The position numbers and the translations under genes were made by a program. A stretch of 64,000 nucleotides of DNA from Agelaius tricolor (taxonomy: Eukaryota; Chordata; Aves; Passeriformes; Icteridae), in the NCBI GenBank assembly GCA_023055355.1, contig JALJCS010000038.1, positions 2,046,001-2,110,000 of the forward strand. Direction: 5' to 3'. Below are positions 38,502 to 50,079 of this stretch, in pieces (within the stretch, counting starts at the first letter, position 1; the number at the start of each line of letters is the position of its first letter). A model generated the notes under the pieces. That model made no database searches, was not told where the DNA came from, and was given only the letters and a program-made list of their open reading frames with translations.

Positions 38502-40557
38502 CTATTGAACAAAAACATGAAACAGTTATTGATCCTGGAAGAGAAAAAAAAAACCCCAAAATTCATACTAAATCTCAGTGCTGTTTACACAAAAATTACC
38601 TCATTCTGATCTTTCCACAGCACAGTATTTCTCATGGATGCTTGTGAGAGAAGAAAGCAAACATGGAGCACTGATATTTTTGTGAAATGCATGCACTGAT
38701 TCTACTGCCACACAGCAATGGGAACTTATACGTTGTAGCTATGATTTTTTTTTTCATATTTCAATCTTAAAAATAAAAACAAACCAACTTCTATCTCAAA
38801 TAAAAACAACCCAGAACAATTTCTACAGTTTTGAAATATTCAAAAGGATACCAGCGCACACTGTGTATATATATATAAAAAAAAAAAGGAGCTAAACAAA
38901 TCTAAAGACAGATTTAATGCCAAGAATACTGAGGAAAATATGCATGCTTTCATTATTTTCTTAAATTATACAGGAAAACTCACAGTAATGGAACCAGCGT
39001 TCCCAGAGCTAATGAAGCAACAGAGCAAAAGAAAGAAAAAAGAAAAAAGAGCTTTTTGCTCCCTTAAGTCCTTGTTATAGCCAGCTAAGTGTTGGATTGA
39101 GCATCTTTAAAAAAACATTTACAGATCTGTGAAATACCGACGGAGAGCTGCAGCCTCACTCAGTTCTTGTCTGATGCAGTATTTGAAATCTAATCCACTT
39201 CCCAGGCTCACATCTGAATCTTCTGAACTCTCCCTAATTTACCTGGCAGTTGCCTGACCACACAAGCCCTTGCTGTTCTATCCCACCCCTCCAAATAACT
39301 TTGTGATTCCTCAGGAAATCTGGGAGCCATCTTTGTGCTGAAATAAAGGAGATATTTTTAGTATTGCATTAGCTGGCAATCATTCTCAGCTCCCATACAA
39401 ATCTGGTGCTCTGTCAGGGTGGGGTCCAAAGGTTCTCCAAGTATTTCAGGGAAATCTATCTCCAGGACTTCTGTGGGAGGGAATGGGCCATTCCAATTAC
39501 ACAAGAAAATAGAGCAGATTATTTAAAATTCCTTAATTAGCCTGGTTTCAGGAAGATGTCATCCTGCTGACAGATGTAGAAAATACAAGACTCAAGTAAC
39601 TGCAAGCCGTTTTTGCCACTCCCGGTGTTTGCTCTGCCAAATTAGAATGAACCACTGGCTAAGGTCACACAGGTGCTGAGAAATCAATTTATCCCTTGAG
39701 ACTTGCAGAAGGCAAAGCTGAACAATGTTTGTAGTGCTATGCCAGGAACTTCAGCACTAGTTTGGAATATACTGTGTACAAAATATATATATATATACAG
39801 GGCCAGATCTTCTAGGGAGAAATGGCATCTGAGGCCTGATGGCAATCAATGCCAATTTACAAAGACTACAAATCTGGCTTGTTTTCTCCACTCTGAGTGC
39901 AACATTTTTGGAAACTACAACAAAACAAATTTTAAAAAAAAACAAAATTGCCCTACAAAACCTGAGGTCACTACTGCTTGTGGCTCAAATCACATAATGT
40001 GCAACAGGCAGTAAACACAATACTATAGCAGTAACCAATCCATACTTTTTACAGTCCACAGCAAACTTCATGAGGTTTACACACAAATTTCAAAGGTCCT
40101 TAAAACAGGCAATAAGCAATTTTATAGTGAAAATTTTGGGCTATTCAGGAAAACAAAGCTCAATAAATAGCTCCCTGCAGAAAATATATTTTAAAGGCAT
40201 TAAACAAATGCAAAACCAACACACATTACAAAAACAGTGAGCATTTTGGAGCTGATTTCCAAAGGTCTCTGAGTTGCAGGGTATCAGTCAGTCCCTAATT
40301 AGAATATATTATCCATCTACTTGACACTTCAGTGAAATGTCTATTCCAGCACAGAGCTGCAGCTTTGTTCAGAACAGGTTTATTGATATTCTGCTGCACT
40401 GCCTCTCCATACCCCCAGTGGCTCGGTTCTGTTTTATCACACATCAAAAAGGCCGTATGCTCAGGGCACCCCATGCACAGCTCAGAGCTGGAGGTCTGAA
40501 CAGCTGCAAGTAGTGTGCTATCACAGGAGGGACAAGCTCCAAGCAGATGTCACAGAT

Positions 40558-40604
40558 AAAATAAAAAAAAAAAGGAAAAAAAAGGGAAAAAAAAAAAAAA
40601 AGAG
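40558..40604 (+). repeat. Purine-only A/G tract
   Basis: Almost 50 bases of A broken only by short G runs and one early T. Low-complexity DNA in AK8 intron 5; no tailed retroelement recognised in front of it. Confidence 0.8.
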
Positions 40605-41000
40605 TGGAAAGGGAGTGTGGCTTGGGAACGGAGCAAGAGGAAGAAGACACAGCAGAGCAAGACCTGACTTAAAATATGCCTATCATGCTTTATGCAAACA
40701 TTGGTCTGTTTTTGCCCTCCTGACTGTCATTAAAGTGTAATTAAGAACTTCACATGATGAATTTGTTTCTTTAAGAAGCCATCTTTTTTTGGTTCTTGAC
40801 AGTGGTAACCTTCTATCCAGGCATGGATTGCACCCTAGTTCTGTCAGTGGAGTAAGGTGTAAAGATGTTTTAAAAAGTTCCATTCTTCTCAGAAAACAGA
40901 AAATGTGGTGAACAGGCAGATTCTCTCCCTGGATAAATCTTTGTCAATCACTTTCTTTGCATGGAGTTTCACAGAGAAAACATTATTACCTATAGCTACC

Positions 41001-41347
41001 AAGGTAAAACCCAACAGAACCAACTGAGGTAAAACCCAACAGCACCAACGGAGGTAAAAACAAACAGAGCCAATCAAGGTAAAACCAAACAGGACCAATT
41101 GAGGTAAAACACAACAGCACCAATTGAGGTAAAAACAAATAGAGCCAATCGAGGTAAAACCAAACAGGACCAATCAAGGTAAAACCAAACAGGACCAATT
41201 GAGGTAAAACTAAACAGAGCTAATCGAGGTAAAACCAAACAGGACCAATTGAGGTAAAACCCAACAGAGCCAATCAAGGTAAAACCCAACAGAAGCAATC
41301 GAGGTAAAACCCAACAGAGCCAATCAAGGTAAAACCAAACAGAGCCA
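41001..41347. repeat. 25-bp minisatellite, ~14 units
   Basis: Head-to-tail units of the type AGGTAAAACC(A/C)AACAG(G/A)(A/G)CCAAT. The 25-bp period is kept without length change over about 347 bp. Substitutions are concentrated at a few positions. Because 25 is not a multiple of 3, all minus-strand frames cycle and remain open, giving spurious hydrophobic W/F/L-rich ORFs. Confidence 0.95.
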
Positions 41348-43683
41348 TTGTTTTCTTTGCCTTCCCTTTCAAAAGCAGCCACAAAAAATACCAATCTCAA
41401 CTCATTCTGCCACTCTGTGTGTGACTCACTGGCCTAAGCTTGGTTTCTAAAGATTCTAACCCTCCAGGAAGGTGGCTCAGCTCTCTCTCAAACACATCCT
41501 GAGCAATCTCTCTCCTCTCCATGAATTCCCAGCAGTCAGAGGGGCTGCAGCCAAGATGTGCTAACCCTGCAAGATGAAAATTCTCTGTATCAGCCTCACA
41601 AGTGCCAGACTCTAACATAATGCCTGCAATAAGTTTCCTGTGTGTGCTGCAAGACCTCCCCACCTGATCCCTCACAGTCCTGACTAGGTTTGTGTTACAA
41701 GAACACATAACACAGGGCCTCAGCAGAGCTGTTGATCAATAAAAATGTTCTCCTTAGAGAATGCCAGTGACATCTATAAACCTGTGAGTGTCAAAACAAC
41801 GGCACAAAAAATCCTCAATTCCTACTGTCAGTGGGATGAAAGCTGCACAATTAATGCCAAGGCAATGACACCACAAGGAGAAATAAAACAAACAGCTGGT
41901 GGTACTGTGGTCCAACATGCTGCTCCTAATCTGTGAACATTTTCAGTGAAAACATGCTGACTCATATTTTGAAAGAAATGGCATAAATCTGGTCAGTGAT
42001 GTAAAAACCCTACAGCATTAATTCTACTTTGAGGTACACACACAAAATATTACACATAAAATGCACAGATCCCCTTTCAAAGGAGAAAATAATTTGTGGT
42101 CACTATCTATCTATTATAATTTGTGGTATCTATCTATTAATGTAAACATTTGTAAATGGTATCTACTAATGTAAAAATAATATAAACATTTTTAACAACC
42201 TTTGAAAAACAAATAATGTGTTTTTCCTAAAACCAGTTGAAACCTCAGCTGGGTTGATTACATCCACTCCATTCCTGCTGAATGTCAGGGAAGCTTCATA
42301 AAGGATTTTTTCCCCTCTGGTTCTGTAAGACACCCAGCACTGATTCAGTGCTGCTGGTGACAACAACAGGAACATAAAATGCAGGCAGGACTCTGTGCAG
42401 CTGTTAGCATTTTAACCACCTTGTCACCTTACTCATACATGACCTAATACTTAAAATAACTCACTGAGAGACCCATCCCTCATTATTGACAGGAGAACTA
42501 AAGCCATGCCAACAATTATAGGAAGCACAGGGAAAAAAAAAAAAAAGGAAAATAAGGTGGATGCAGCCTGTGGAGAGTGATGGATTTTGCTTGTACACTG
42601 ACAGTAAAACTCACATTAACAAACACTGGGAAAAGTACCTCCTGAAAGCATATGTTCTTCTAATCAGGGAAAGAGACCTATGTGAAAAAACTAGCATTTT
42701 TGAGAGGTTTTAGAGCTCTTGTTATAAAAGAACTAAAAGTACCACACAAATGAACAGGACAGTATACCATGTGTGGTTTTAAACAGGTTCTCCTGCCAGC
42801 TGAAGGGCCTAAGTCCTATGTGGATATATTACAAATAAAAAAAATATATTGAGTTCTACCAGATATATAATCTGGAGTGCTAAGTAACTATAATGAGATA
42901 AAATGAAGTAAAATAGCTCAGCTAAAAAGACCTTCAAGGAAAACCAGACAGACCCATATCATTCAAGCACAGTGAACAGCAACACAAAGTTTAATTCTAC
43001 TTTGCAAAGTCAACATTAATAGGTCAATTATAGAGTAAGGGCTGCAGTGTTTTATGAAGAAAAGTTGATACTATTTAGGGTTTCTGAAAATCCCTTTACT
43101 TTTTCTTTCTAAGGATCAAAAAATCATTGTTTCAGTCTCCCAGACGATGAAACATGGAGCAAGAAACACAGTATGCCACAGATCTGAACACAACTAAACC
43201 CATTCAAGCTAAGAGTGAAAATATTAATTATTACCCAGAAGACAATGCATTCAAATGCAGTGTTTCCTAACACAGGGAGAAAAAAAGAGACAGAACCAGA
43301 AATAAAACTGAAATTAGTAACGTTAAGACTCTTTTCCTCAAGAAGAGCCAAAAACCTTAACAATATTGATTTCTATCTATTTTCTGTTTATCTTTTTTGT
43401 CCACTCCATCTCTGCCAGTTGCCCCAGGCAATCAACAAAGCTCTGCTTGTTCAGCCTTTGATCATCTCCGTGCTGGAAGATTAGCATATGCATACTCTCA
43501 TCCTCCCCTTTATCCTGTTAATAAAGCTCCAAACTCCCTCCGCTGATGTTCAAGAAAGCAACTGGCTCGGGAGCCCCGATGATTTGCCCCCATTCCCTGC
43601 TCTGCTCAGGACTTGGAATGCTAAATACCAGGCACGAGTTGTGTAAGTGCTTATCCAGCAGCCCTCTGAGGAGCAATTCTTAC

Positions 43684-43752
43684 TTGTTTGATGCAGTCCA
43701 CGTTTGACAGACGTTCCTGGATCAGATTGGCCCAAAGCGCGTTGGGAATTTT
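43684..43752 (-). CDS. AK8: AK8 coding exon 5
   Basis: 23 codons, KIPNALWANLIQERL through DCIKQ, matching the AK8 block before GWILDG. Acceptor TTTTAG and donor CAA|GTAAGA, phase 0 at both ends. A long A-tract lies just upstream on the plus strand (about 43,767-43,804), inside intron 4. Confidence 0.95.
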
Positions 43753-43766
43753 CTAAAAGAAAGAAC

Positions 43767-43803
<37 letters not shown>

Positions 43804-44924
43804 AGGGCTGAATATTCACAATTGAGTTCAAAAGGAATTTTACCATGCAGGCACCGTTGTGGTTAAAGGTGAAGTGAGATGTCTTCTTGGAAATAAAGAA
43901 ATAAATAATTCCGTGCGAGTCGCGGGTCATTAACATGAGTTAATGACCAAGAGTTAATAAGGGCACAAAAATCAGTGTTAAAGGGAAGCTGAGCACAGAG
44001 CATGAATATCCATGGGGGTTTTGCACACTGGCATGAAAGCAGTGCCAAGTTCTGCACACTGACACACACATTGGACATCAGACCTGCAAAGGGGTCCAGA
44101 AGAACATCACATCCACAAATCATCCTTTTAACCACGAGGATCTGACCCCTGACTGCCCCAGTGACAGAGGGCTCAGCATCAGGGACCTGCCAGCTCTCAG
44201 TGGCACAAACAGAACCTCAGACACTGAGCAAACAACACAGAGTCTGATTTTCAGGAGGTTTGTTTCATAGCTTCAAGTAACTCTCATCATCCAAAAGCTT
44301 TATTTAAAATGTATTTTGCAGTTGAACTTGGTTTAGTTTTAAACTCAGGACTGTGGAATGGGATGGAAACTGCATCTGTGACTCATTCTGTGGCTCCTGC
44401 TTTGCCCATCTCTAGAGATGTTTTGTAAGAAGGTAATGGCTATGTGACAGAAGAACAACGTTCCTATGGTCAGCACCCCTCAACATTTCTTCCATTATAT
44501 TTGATTTCCTAACAAGAAATCAGCAATATTCTCCTTTCCTTCTAGAAAGAATTTGTTCCACTATCCTGTTAATTTAGGCTTTCATTTTATGCTGAACTTG
44601 GTTAAATTCTGAGTTAGCCAGTTTAACTCAAAGTCTAAACTTCTGTCCATGCAGCTCATGACAGCCAATAATAATTTCAACAGATGCCTTATTTCTTCTC
44701 TCATTATTGGTAAATGAATACTCAGAAAAAACAAAACAAAACAAACCTGCAATCAGATTCTCTACCTCCCAGTTAAAATAAATTATCTTTCACTTAACAA
44801 TGTGAGCTTGACTCTCTGTTCCCTTTAGTTCCATATCCTGTGGCTTCTCATGTCTTTTTCCTAATCACTTTGAAGGGTATAAACCTAAAAATGAGTATTT
44901 CTATAGGCTGGGAGAGGTAGATAG

Positions 44925-45160
44925 GGCAGGAATCAGATGCTTGTTTGTACTCAAGATAATATTTCAACGTATTTTTCCAATCTACATATTTTTTCCAATC
45001 TACATATTTTTTTCCAATCTAATTGCCACTAATTGTTAATAATTAGACAATTGTCTTTTAATAAGACAATTAATTACATTGATCAACTATAATACATAGT
45101 TGATAATTACATGATCAACTAATCTTGGGACTCATGGCATCTGGAAGAAACATTCCTTGG
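44925..45160 (+). repeat. Dispersed direct repeat, copy 1
   Basis: Begins GGCAGGAATCAGATGCTT and passes through TATTCAAGAT-like, TTTTCCAATCT, AAGACAATTAATT and GATCAACTAATC blocks to an AACCTGG-like CATCTGGAAG end. The same order of blocks recurs at 48,445. This copy has an internal triplication of TTTTTCCAATCTACATA and an extra AT-rich piece around 45,050-45,115. Confidence 0.8.
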
Positions 45161-48100
45161 AGCAACTCCTTTGAACTTCAATTCATACAATGAGAAAAGT
45201 CTGGCTGATGATGTGGGAAGATTTCATAAAATCATCTTCACTAGATGATGAAACAATTTCACAAGGAGTGGTGGAAATGGCACTTGGAAGGAGGGTGGAG
45301 AAAGTGCTCCAGCACACACAGCAGAGCCCAGGTGGCCCGGGCAGGCAGGGTTTGCTTTTGTTTCTCTCTTTTGTCCCCGGCTCTCAGTGCCTCTCCTCAC
45401 ATCAGCCAGCACTGGGGCAGGTAGCGGAGCAGGAGGGAAGGAAATTGCTGGTTTTGCTGAGAGCCAGCAGGTCCCCAGGGTGCTTTGTCAGAGCCTCCTG
45501 CAGCCCCTGTCACCTTGCAAAGGGGCACCATGCTGCTGCCAGGGACAGCCAGGACCTGCCTGCTCCTTTCATGTGTCATGTCAAAGCAGGCTGCTCGCTG
45601 CTGGGGGCTGCTCTGCTCTGCCCTGCCAAACCAATTTACACCAAATTTATCCTCCCTTCTCTCCGTGCAGTGCTGTTCTCACTGCTGCCTTTGGAGTGGG
45701 GTTTGCTGCACACAACCAGCCAAGGACACACATTCAGGTATTTCAGTGTTTTAGCTCCTTCTGCTCTCTGTGGCTCCATTCCAGTCTCATTTCCTGGGCA
45801 GTTTTTCCCCCCACTGAGCAGTGGCCTACAAAATCATTTTCAATAGGCTGCTTGCAGAATGCCTAATTATTCCACTAGAAATCAGGATATCTGGTACATA
45901 TCAGGCAGCCCATTTATAATTTATCTCTCATAAACACATAAATATATATGGTGAGCCTGGGAGATGGGATTGCACTTCCCAGGAATCTGCAATAATGGAC
46001 AGTGACACACATTTGGTAACAGCCAAACCACACCTTGCCCACAGAGCTATCCCAACACTCAGAGCAGGTAAAGGAAAAAATGCTGTGGGATCTTGGTCAG
46101 GTTTCAGAACACTTTTCTACCCACGCTGGTTTAATCACTCTTTCCATATTTGCTGAAAAACTGTACCACTCATGATTAATTTTAAATATTCCATGTTATT
46201 TCAGGAACATCAATTTCCACGCCTGGTCTAATCAGAGTTGTATTTCATGCCCCTTTCACAAAATTCCCATACTTTTTTTGTAGGGCAGCTTTTTCAGTAG
46301 GCATTTTTCTTGGAAGTTTTGGATATATTTGCTCTGAAAACAGCCTCAGCTAAAAATTTCCGGCTTCTCCAAATTGGCACCTTGGAGAGAACAGCAATCA
46401 AGTTTGAAGAAATTTACTTTAGAATCCTGAGTGTCATGAATGTTTAGACTTGGTTTGTTCAGATAAATACACATGAAAGGCTGGAATTTTTTGGATACAC
46501 AAACCTGGAATGGTTTCTTTTTGTTCCTTCAGAGTGGCTTACCCTGGAACAGATTGGAATGCTGACCATGCATAGTTAAGGATGCCTTGGATTTATTTTT
46601 CCCTTCTATTTTATTTCTTTTTAAAAAGCACAGGGACGTGACACAACTCTGGAGCAGTTTGAAGTTATTAGGAGCTATGCAAACACCTTAACTGCAATTT
46701 AGTGTAGCATGAAGAGCACACCCATCCCACAAAACCCACAATTACCACAGTTGTTTCAACTTCTTATTTTAACCAGTTAACAGGAAAAGTGAAACATGCA
46801 ATAGCTCATCATTAGACTTCACTATAGGAAAACCTGAAGATGCTTCCTATTAACATTATAATAACTAGAGATGAGGGAATAATTTGCAATGATTTATCCA
46901 AAAATGTAGCCTCTTTTTCTGTTCATGGAATATTTATTGGTAGCTTGTGGTTCTTCAATTTACTGAATATTCAAAAATATCTGACTTCTTTTTGGAGTAT
47001 TTTTACATGCAGAATGATCACATTTTGCTTTGAACACTCAGTATTTAAAATTCACTACCTGAGCTGTTCTCATTAGTAAGTGGCCAGGTAGTGTGGGTGA
47101 ATGATTGCTTGTCCAACTTGAAAAATGGAGCTTCAGAGAGCAATAATGGATTTTTAAAGTGCCTTCCATGGCTTCCTGTGCCAGGAAAAGACAAATGCTT
47201 TAATGGGTGAACACAAAAGAGATGAAAGCTTGGCTGAAGTTAGGTAAAATGAGTAGGTAAAATATGTGAACAAACATTTGCAGAGCTTTTTGCAGCATTT
47301 GCCCAGATCCAGTGACATTGGCCAAGTGACCTCAAACTGCCTGACCTCTGCCTCTGGGGTTAATGCAGCCACAGCAGCCTTTGGAGTGAGAAACAACATT
47401 AAATTGTGTTTATGAGCTTCACATCAGACTCTCCAAAAACCACAGCCTTAGCTCCTGCTTTTCCTCTTCATTTATTAAATTGCTTTGGCCAGGACTACAA
47501 CTTTTTAATGCCCTGGTTATATCCAAACTCATGAAAAAGCTCTTGTTCTGTTCCTGAACATTCACTCCAACCTAGAGGAACCCAGGAGCTCCCTCCTAAT
47601 TCTAGGAGCTACATTCAAAGAAACAAACCCACAGAAAAGAACAAAATTATTTAGTGAAAACCACATGGTAGGGTGTAAAGATCAAATCCAAAGGCAAACT
47701 GCACAGTGCTGAACCACCAGCAGCCTCTGCTCTGCAGGCCCTCCTCACTACCTGATTAGCCATGACATTTTTGACTTTCATCTTCCACACCATCCATCTT
47801 TTTAAATCAAATAAGCCCAAAAGGACACCCTTGAAAGTGCATCTGTATAGTCTGAAATATGTTAATAATTACAGTAATTAAACCAAAGGGAATTTTTGTT
47901 TTAAACTCTCCCCCTCCAAGTATAAATTTATGAACCTATCAAAACAATCTTTAATAATTAGAACTAAGATTTCAAAGTACATATTCTCAGTAAGAATAAT
48001 TCCATATCATCCCAGCCAAATGCAAACATTTTTGCCAGTGAGTTCAGGGAGTTCACTGAACTCTTTGCTCTCAGATCTTGAAGCGTGCTACTTGAAGCAT

Positions 48101-48444
48101 CTCCAAACTTCATTTACTTATCCAGTATTTCATTCAATTTTATAAACACCACCCTATTTTAGCCTAATTTTCTAAGGAAAAAACCCTAATCTGCATATCA
48201 CACTGTCTGCCATCTCAGTAAATTACAAATCTGTTGGCCAATTCCAATTCTAAATTGGATTTAGCAGAGGTGTAGAATTCCTACAGATAAAAAATTGCTT
48301 AAATGTTTGTGAAAATGGGTGATAAAGGACAAAATATAAACTCAAACTAGTGGACTTGCTAGAGAAAGTCACAAAAAAACCAGACTTCTTCCAGTCTATT
48401 TCTCATGGAATTCCTTGACACTGGAGAAAGGAATCAGCCAAAAA

Positions 48445-48585
48445 GGCAGGAATCAGATGCTTCTCTGTATTCAAGATAACCTTTCAGCATGTTTTCCCAA
48501 TCTGTCACTAATTTTTAATAAGAAGACAATTAATTTCATTACTGATCAACTAATCCTGGGAGTCATAGAACCTGGAAAAAATGTT
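48445..48585 (+). repeat. Dispersed direct repeat, copy 2
   Basis: Shorter counterpart of the repeat at 44,925, sharing GGCAGGAATCAGATGCTT, AAGACAATTAATT and GATCAACTAATCCTGGGA in the same order and orientation 3.5 kb away. This could be an old repeat family or a small segmental duplication. Confidence 0.8.
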
Positions 48586-49225
48586 CTGTGAACATCAGTA
48601 AGGATGCCCACAATGAATGGATTTAAAAATCTGACTGGAGCAATTCAGGTGCACAGAATTGGGGAAAATTCAACAATCTGAGTCAGCTGCTCCTGCCTCA
48701 GCTTGAGAGCTTCCAGGGCTGTCAGGAGCTGACTGGATTGTCATCCTCTTTTTGAGTTAATGCACCAAGTAAGTTATTTGTGTCATGCTACAGAGAAATC
48801 AAGCATGCACAACTAAGCAGCACTGTCAGATCAAAAAAAGGTTCTTTGTGTACATATTTTCCAGAGCATTTTGTACCAAAGGAGACCTCAGAGATTAATG
48901 CTTATTTTATTGAGATTATCAAACATGCCCAGATAGAAGACACTGTGTTTAATAATAGAATGAAGCTTTTCTAGACTGGATTGTGCATTCCTGGATTTCC
49001 CCCAGTTCTGCTGCTTGTTCCAAGGTTGGTATTTTCAAGACTTCCTTTACTTTGCATTGCCTCCCTCTCCTGCCCCTTCTCTGTGACCTGACACACCAAT
49101 GTACAGCACAGAGAGAAGAGAGTCTTTGCTCTCATCTGCTCAACCCAGCAGTGGAAATCATGGGAATGCCACATAATTCCTGTTCTGTGACACGAGAACA
49201 ACTGTTATTATATTCTCTTACACAC

Positions 49226-49339
49226 CTGGTTTCTTTCTTTATATGCCTTTGCTTCCTCTGTCTGCCTTAATACCTCCTTGAATAACAAAGTCTCCTGAGA
49301 GACACGTATGGCATTGAAATGTTTACAAAGCCACATTGC
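49226..49339 (-). CDS. AK8: AK8 coding exon 4
   Basis: 38 codons, AMWLCKHF at the start and KAYKERNQ at the end. This directly continues the helix after the first P-loop (human AMWLCKHL). Acceptor CCCTCAG. The donor GTGTGT is weaker than its neighbours but keeps phase 0 and joins exon 5 correctly. It covers the start of the NMP-binding region of domain 1. Confidence 0.93.
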
Positions 49340-50029
49340 CTGAGGGGAGAAAAAAAAAATACAGGTTGAAATATTTGGAAAGAAAATGAAGCAATTTTTT
49401 TCAGAAGGCTGCAGAAAGACAGAGTTTTCCTTAGCCATACATTTAAGTACACAGACGTATGTAAGCAACTTTAAGTAGTTTCTTATAAAGGTATTCAAGA
49501 ATATCCAGCTTTGAATAACGACTTTTTCATCTCCTGTACCTTAACACAGAATTTAAAGAAGGAAATATTCTTCCTACCATGCCCTCACCAGCATCACCTG
49601 CCGTTTCTGAGGTTCAAATGCAACTTTGACCTTTGCATTTAATGGTGCCAGTGGACACGAGACAACTGACCATGCAAATGGAGCAATTCACAGCAAGGGA
49701 ACACCACAAATGTGCAATTAACTTACTTCCCCCAGGTTAATTAGTCCTGTTAAAAGGCTGAGAAAACAAGGCAGGCAGAATTCTGTTGCATTCCAATTGT
49801 TTCATTACCTGAGTTCTTAACAGACCTCACTTGAAAATATCCATTTAACCTGTAACACCCAGGTGTGTACCCCTCAGGAATGATGCCCTTTGATTTGTCT
49901 TGTGCTCATCTATCACTTGGATAAATCTCAAAATTCTTTTCCCAGAATAAAATTTTCCAAAATGCTGAGTTCAGTAGAAAGTAAGAGAGTGAGTGGGGAG
50001 TGCTACAACACTGAGGGTAAGGTACTCAC
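49340..50029 (-). other. AK8 intron 3
   Basis: 0.69 kb. Contains ATGCAAAT-like and TGACCTTTGCA motifs around 49,610-49,690 that could be regulatory. No gene is seen. Confidence 0.8.
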
Positions 50030-50079
50030 AACTGTAGTTTTCCCAGAAGCAGGTGGACCAAGGACACAAATTCTTGGAG
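50030..50079 (-). CDS. AK8: AK8 coding exon 3 (first P-loop)
   Basis: 50 nt encoding APRICVLGPPASGKTTV once the split first codon is included. The Walker A/P-loop GPPASGKTT binds the nucleotide phosphates in the first adenylate-kinase domain. Acceptor CCACAG and donor GTGAGT are both good. Phase 1 in and phase 0 out. Confidence 0.95.

Larger units (their letters stand above)
38502..43683 (-). other. AK8 intron 5
   Basis: 5.2 kb intron. It contains simple tracts (TATATATATA near 38,867 and 39,785; a long A/G tract 40,558-40,604), the 25-bp minisatellite at 41,001-41,347, and a POU-like ATTAGCATATGCAT block near 43,480. No extra exon is supported. Confidence 0.8.
43753..49225 (-). other. AK8 intron 4
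   Basis: 5.5 kb. It contains a long A-tract right beside exon 5 (43,767-43,804) and two copies of a dispersed repeat (44,925-45,160 and 48,445-48,585). A GC-richer block at 45,190-45,870 has long open frames on the plus strand, but I recognise no protein or splice pattern there. Confidence 0.75.

Noticed and set aside
40889..41400. Hydrophobic W/F/L-rich minus-strand frames of 70-108 codons
   Set aside because: They are translations of the 25-bp minisatellite in shifting frames, not membrane proteins.
45190..45846. 218-codon plus-strand open frame in AK8 intron 4
   Set aside because: Composition follows local GC content. It overlaps other open frames, matches no family I know, and has no splice or promoter context; its minus strand is AK8 intron.
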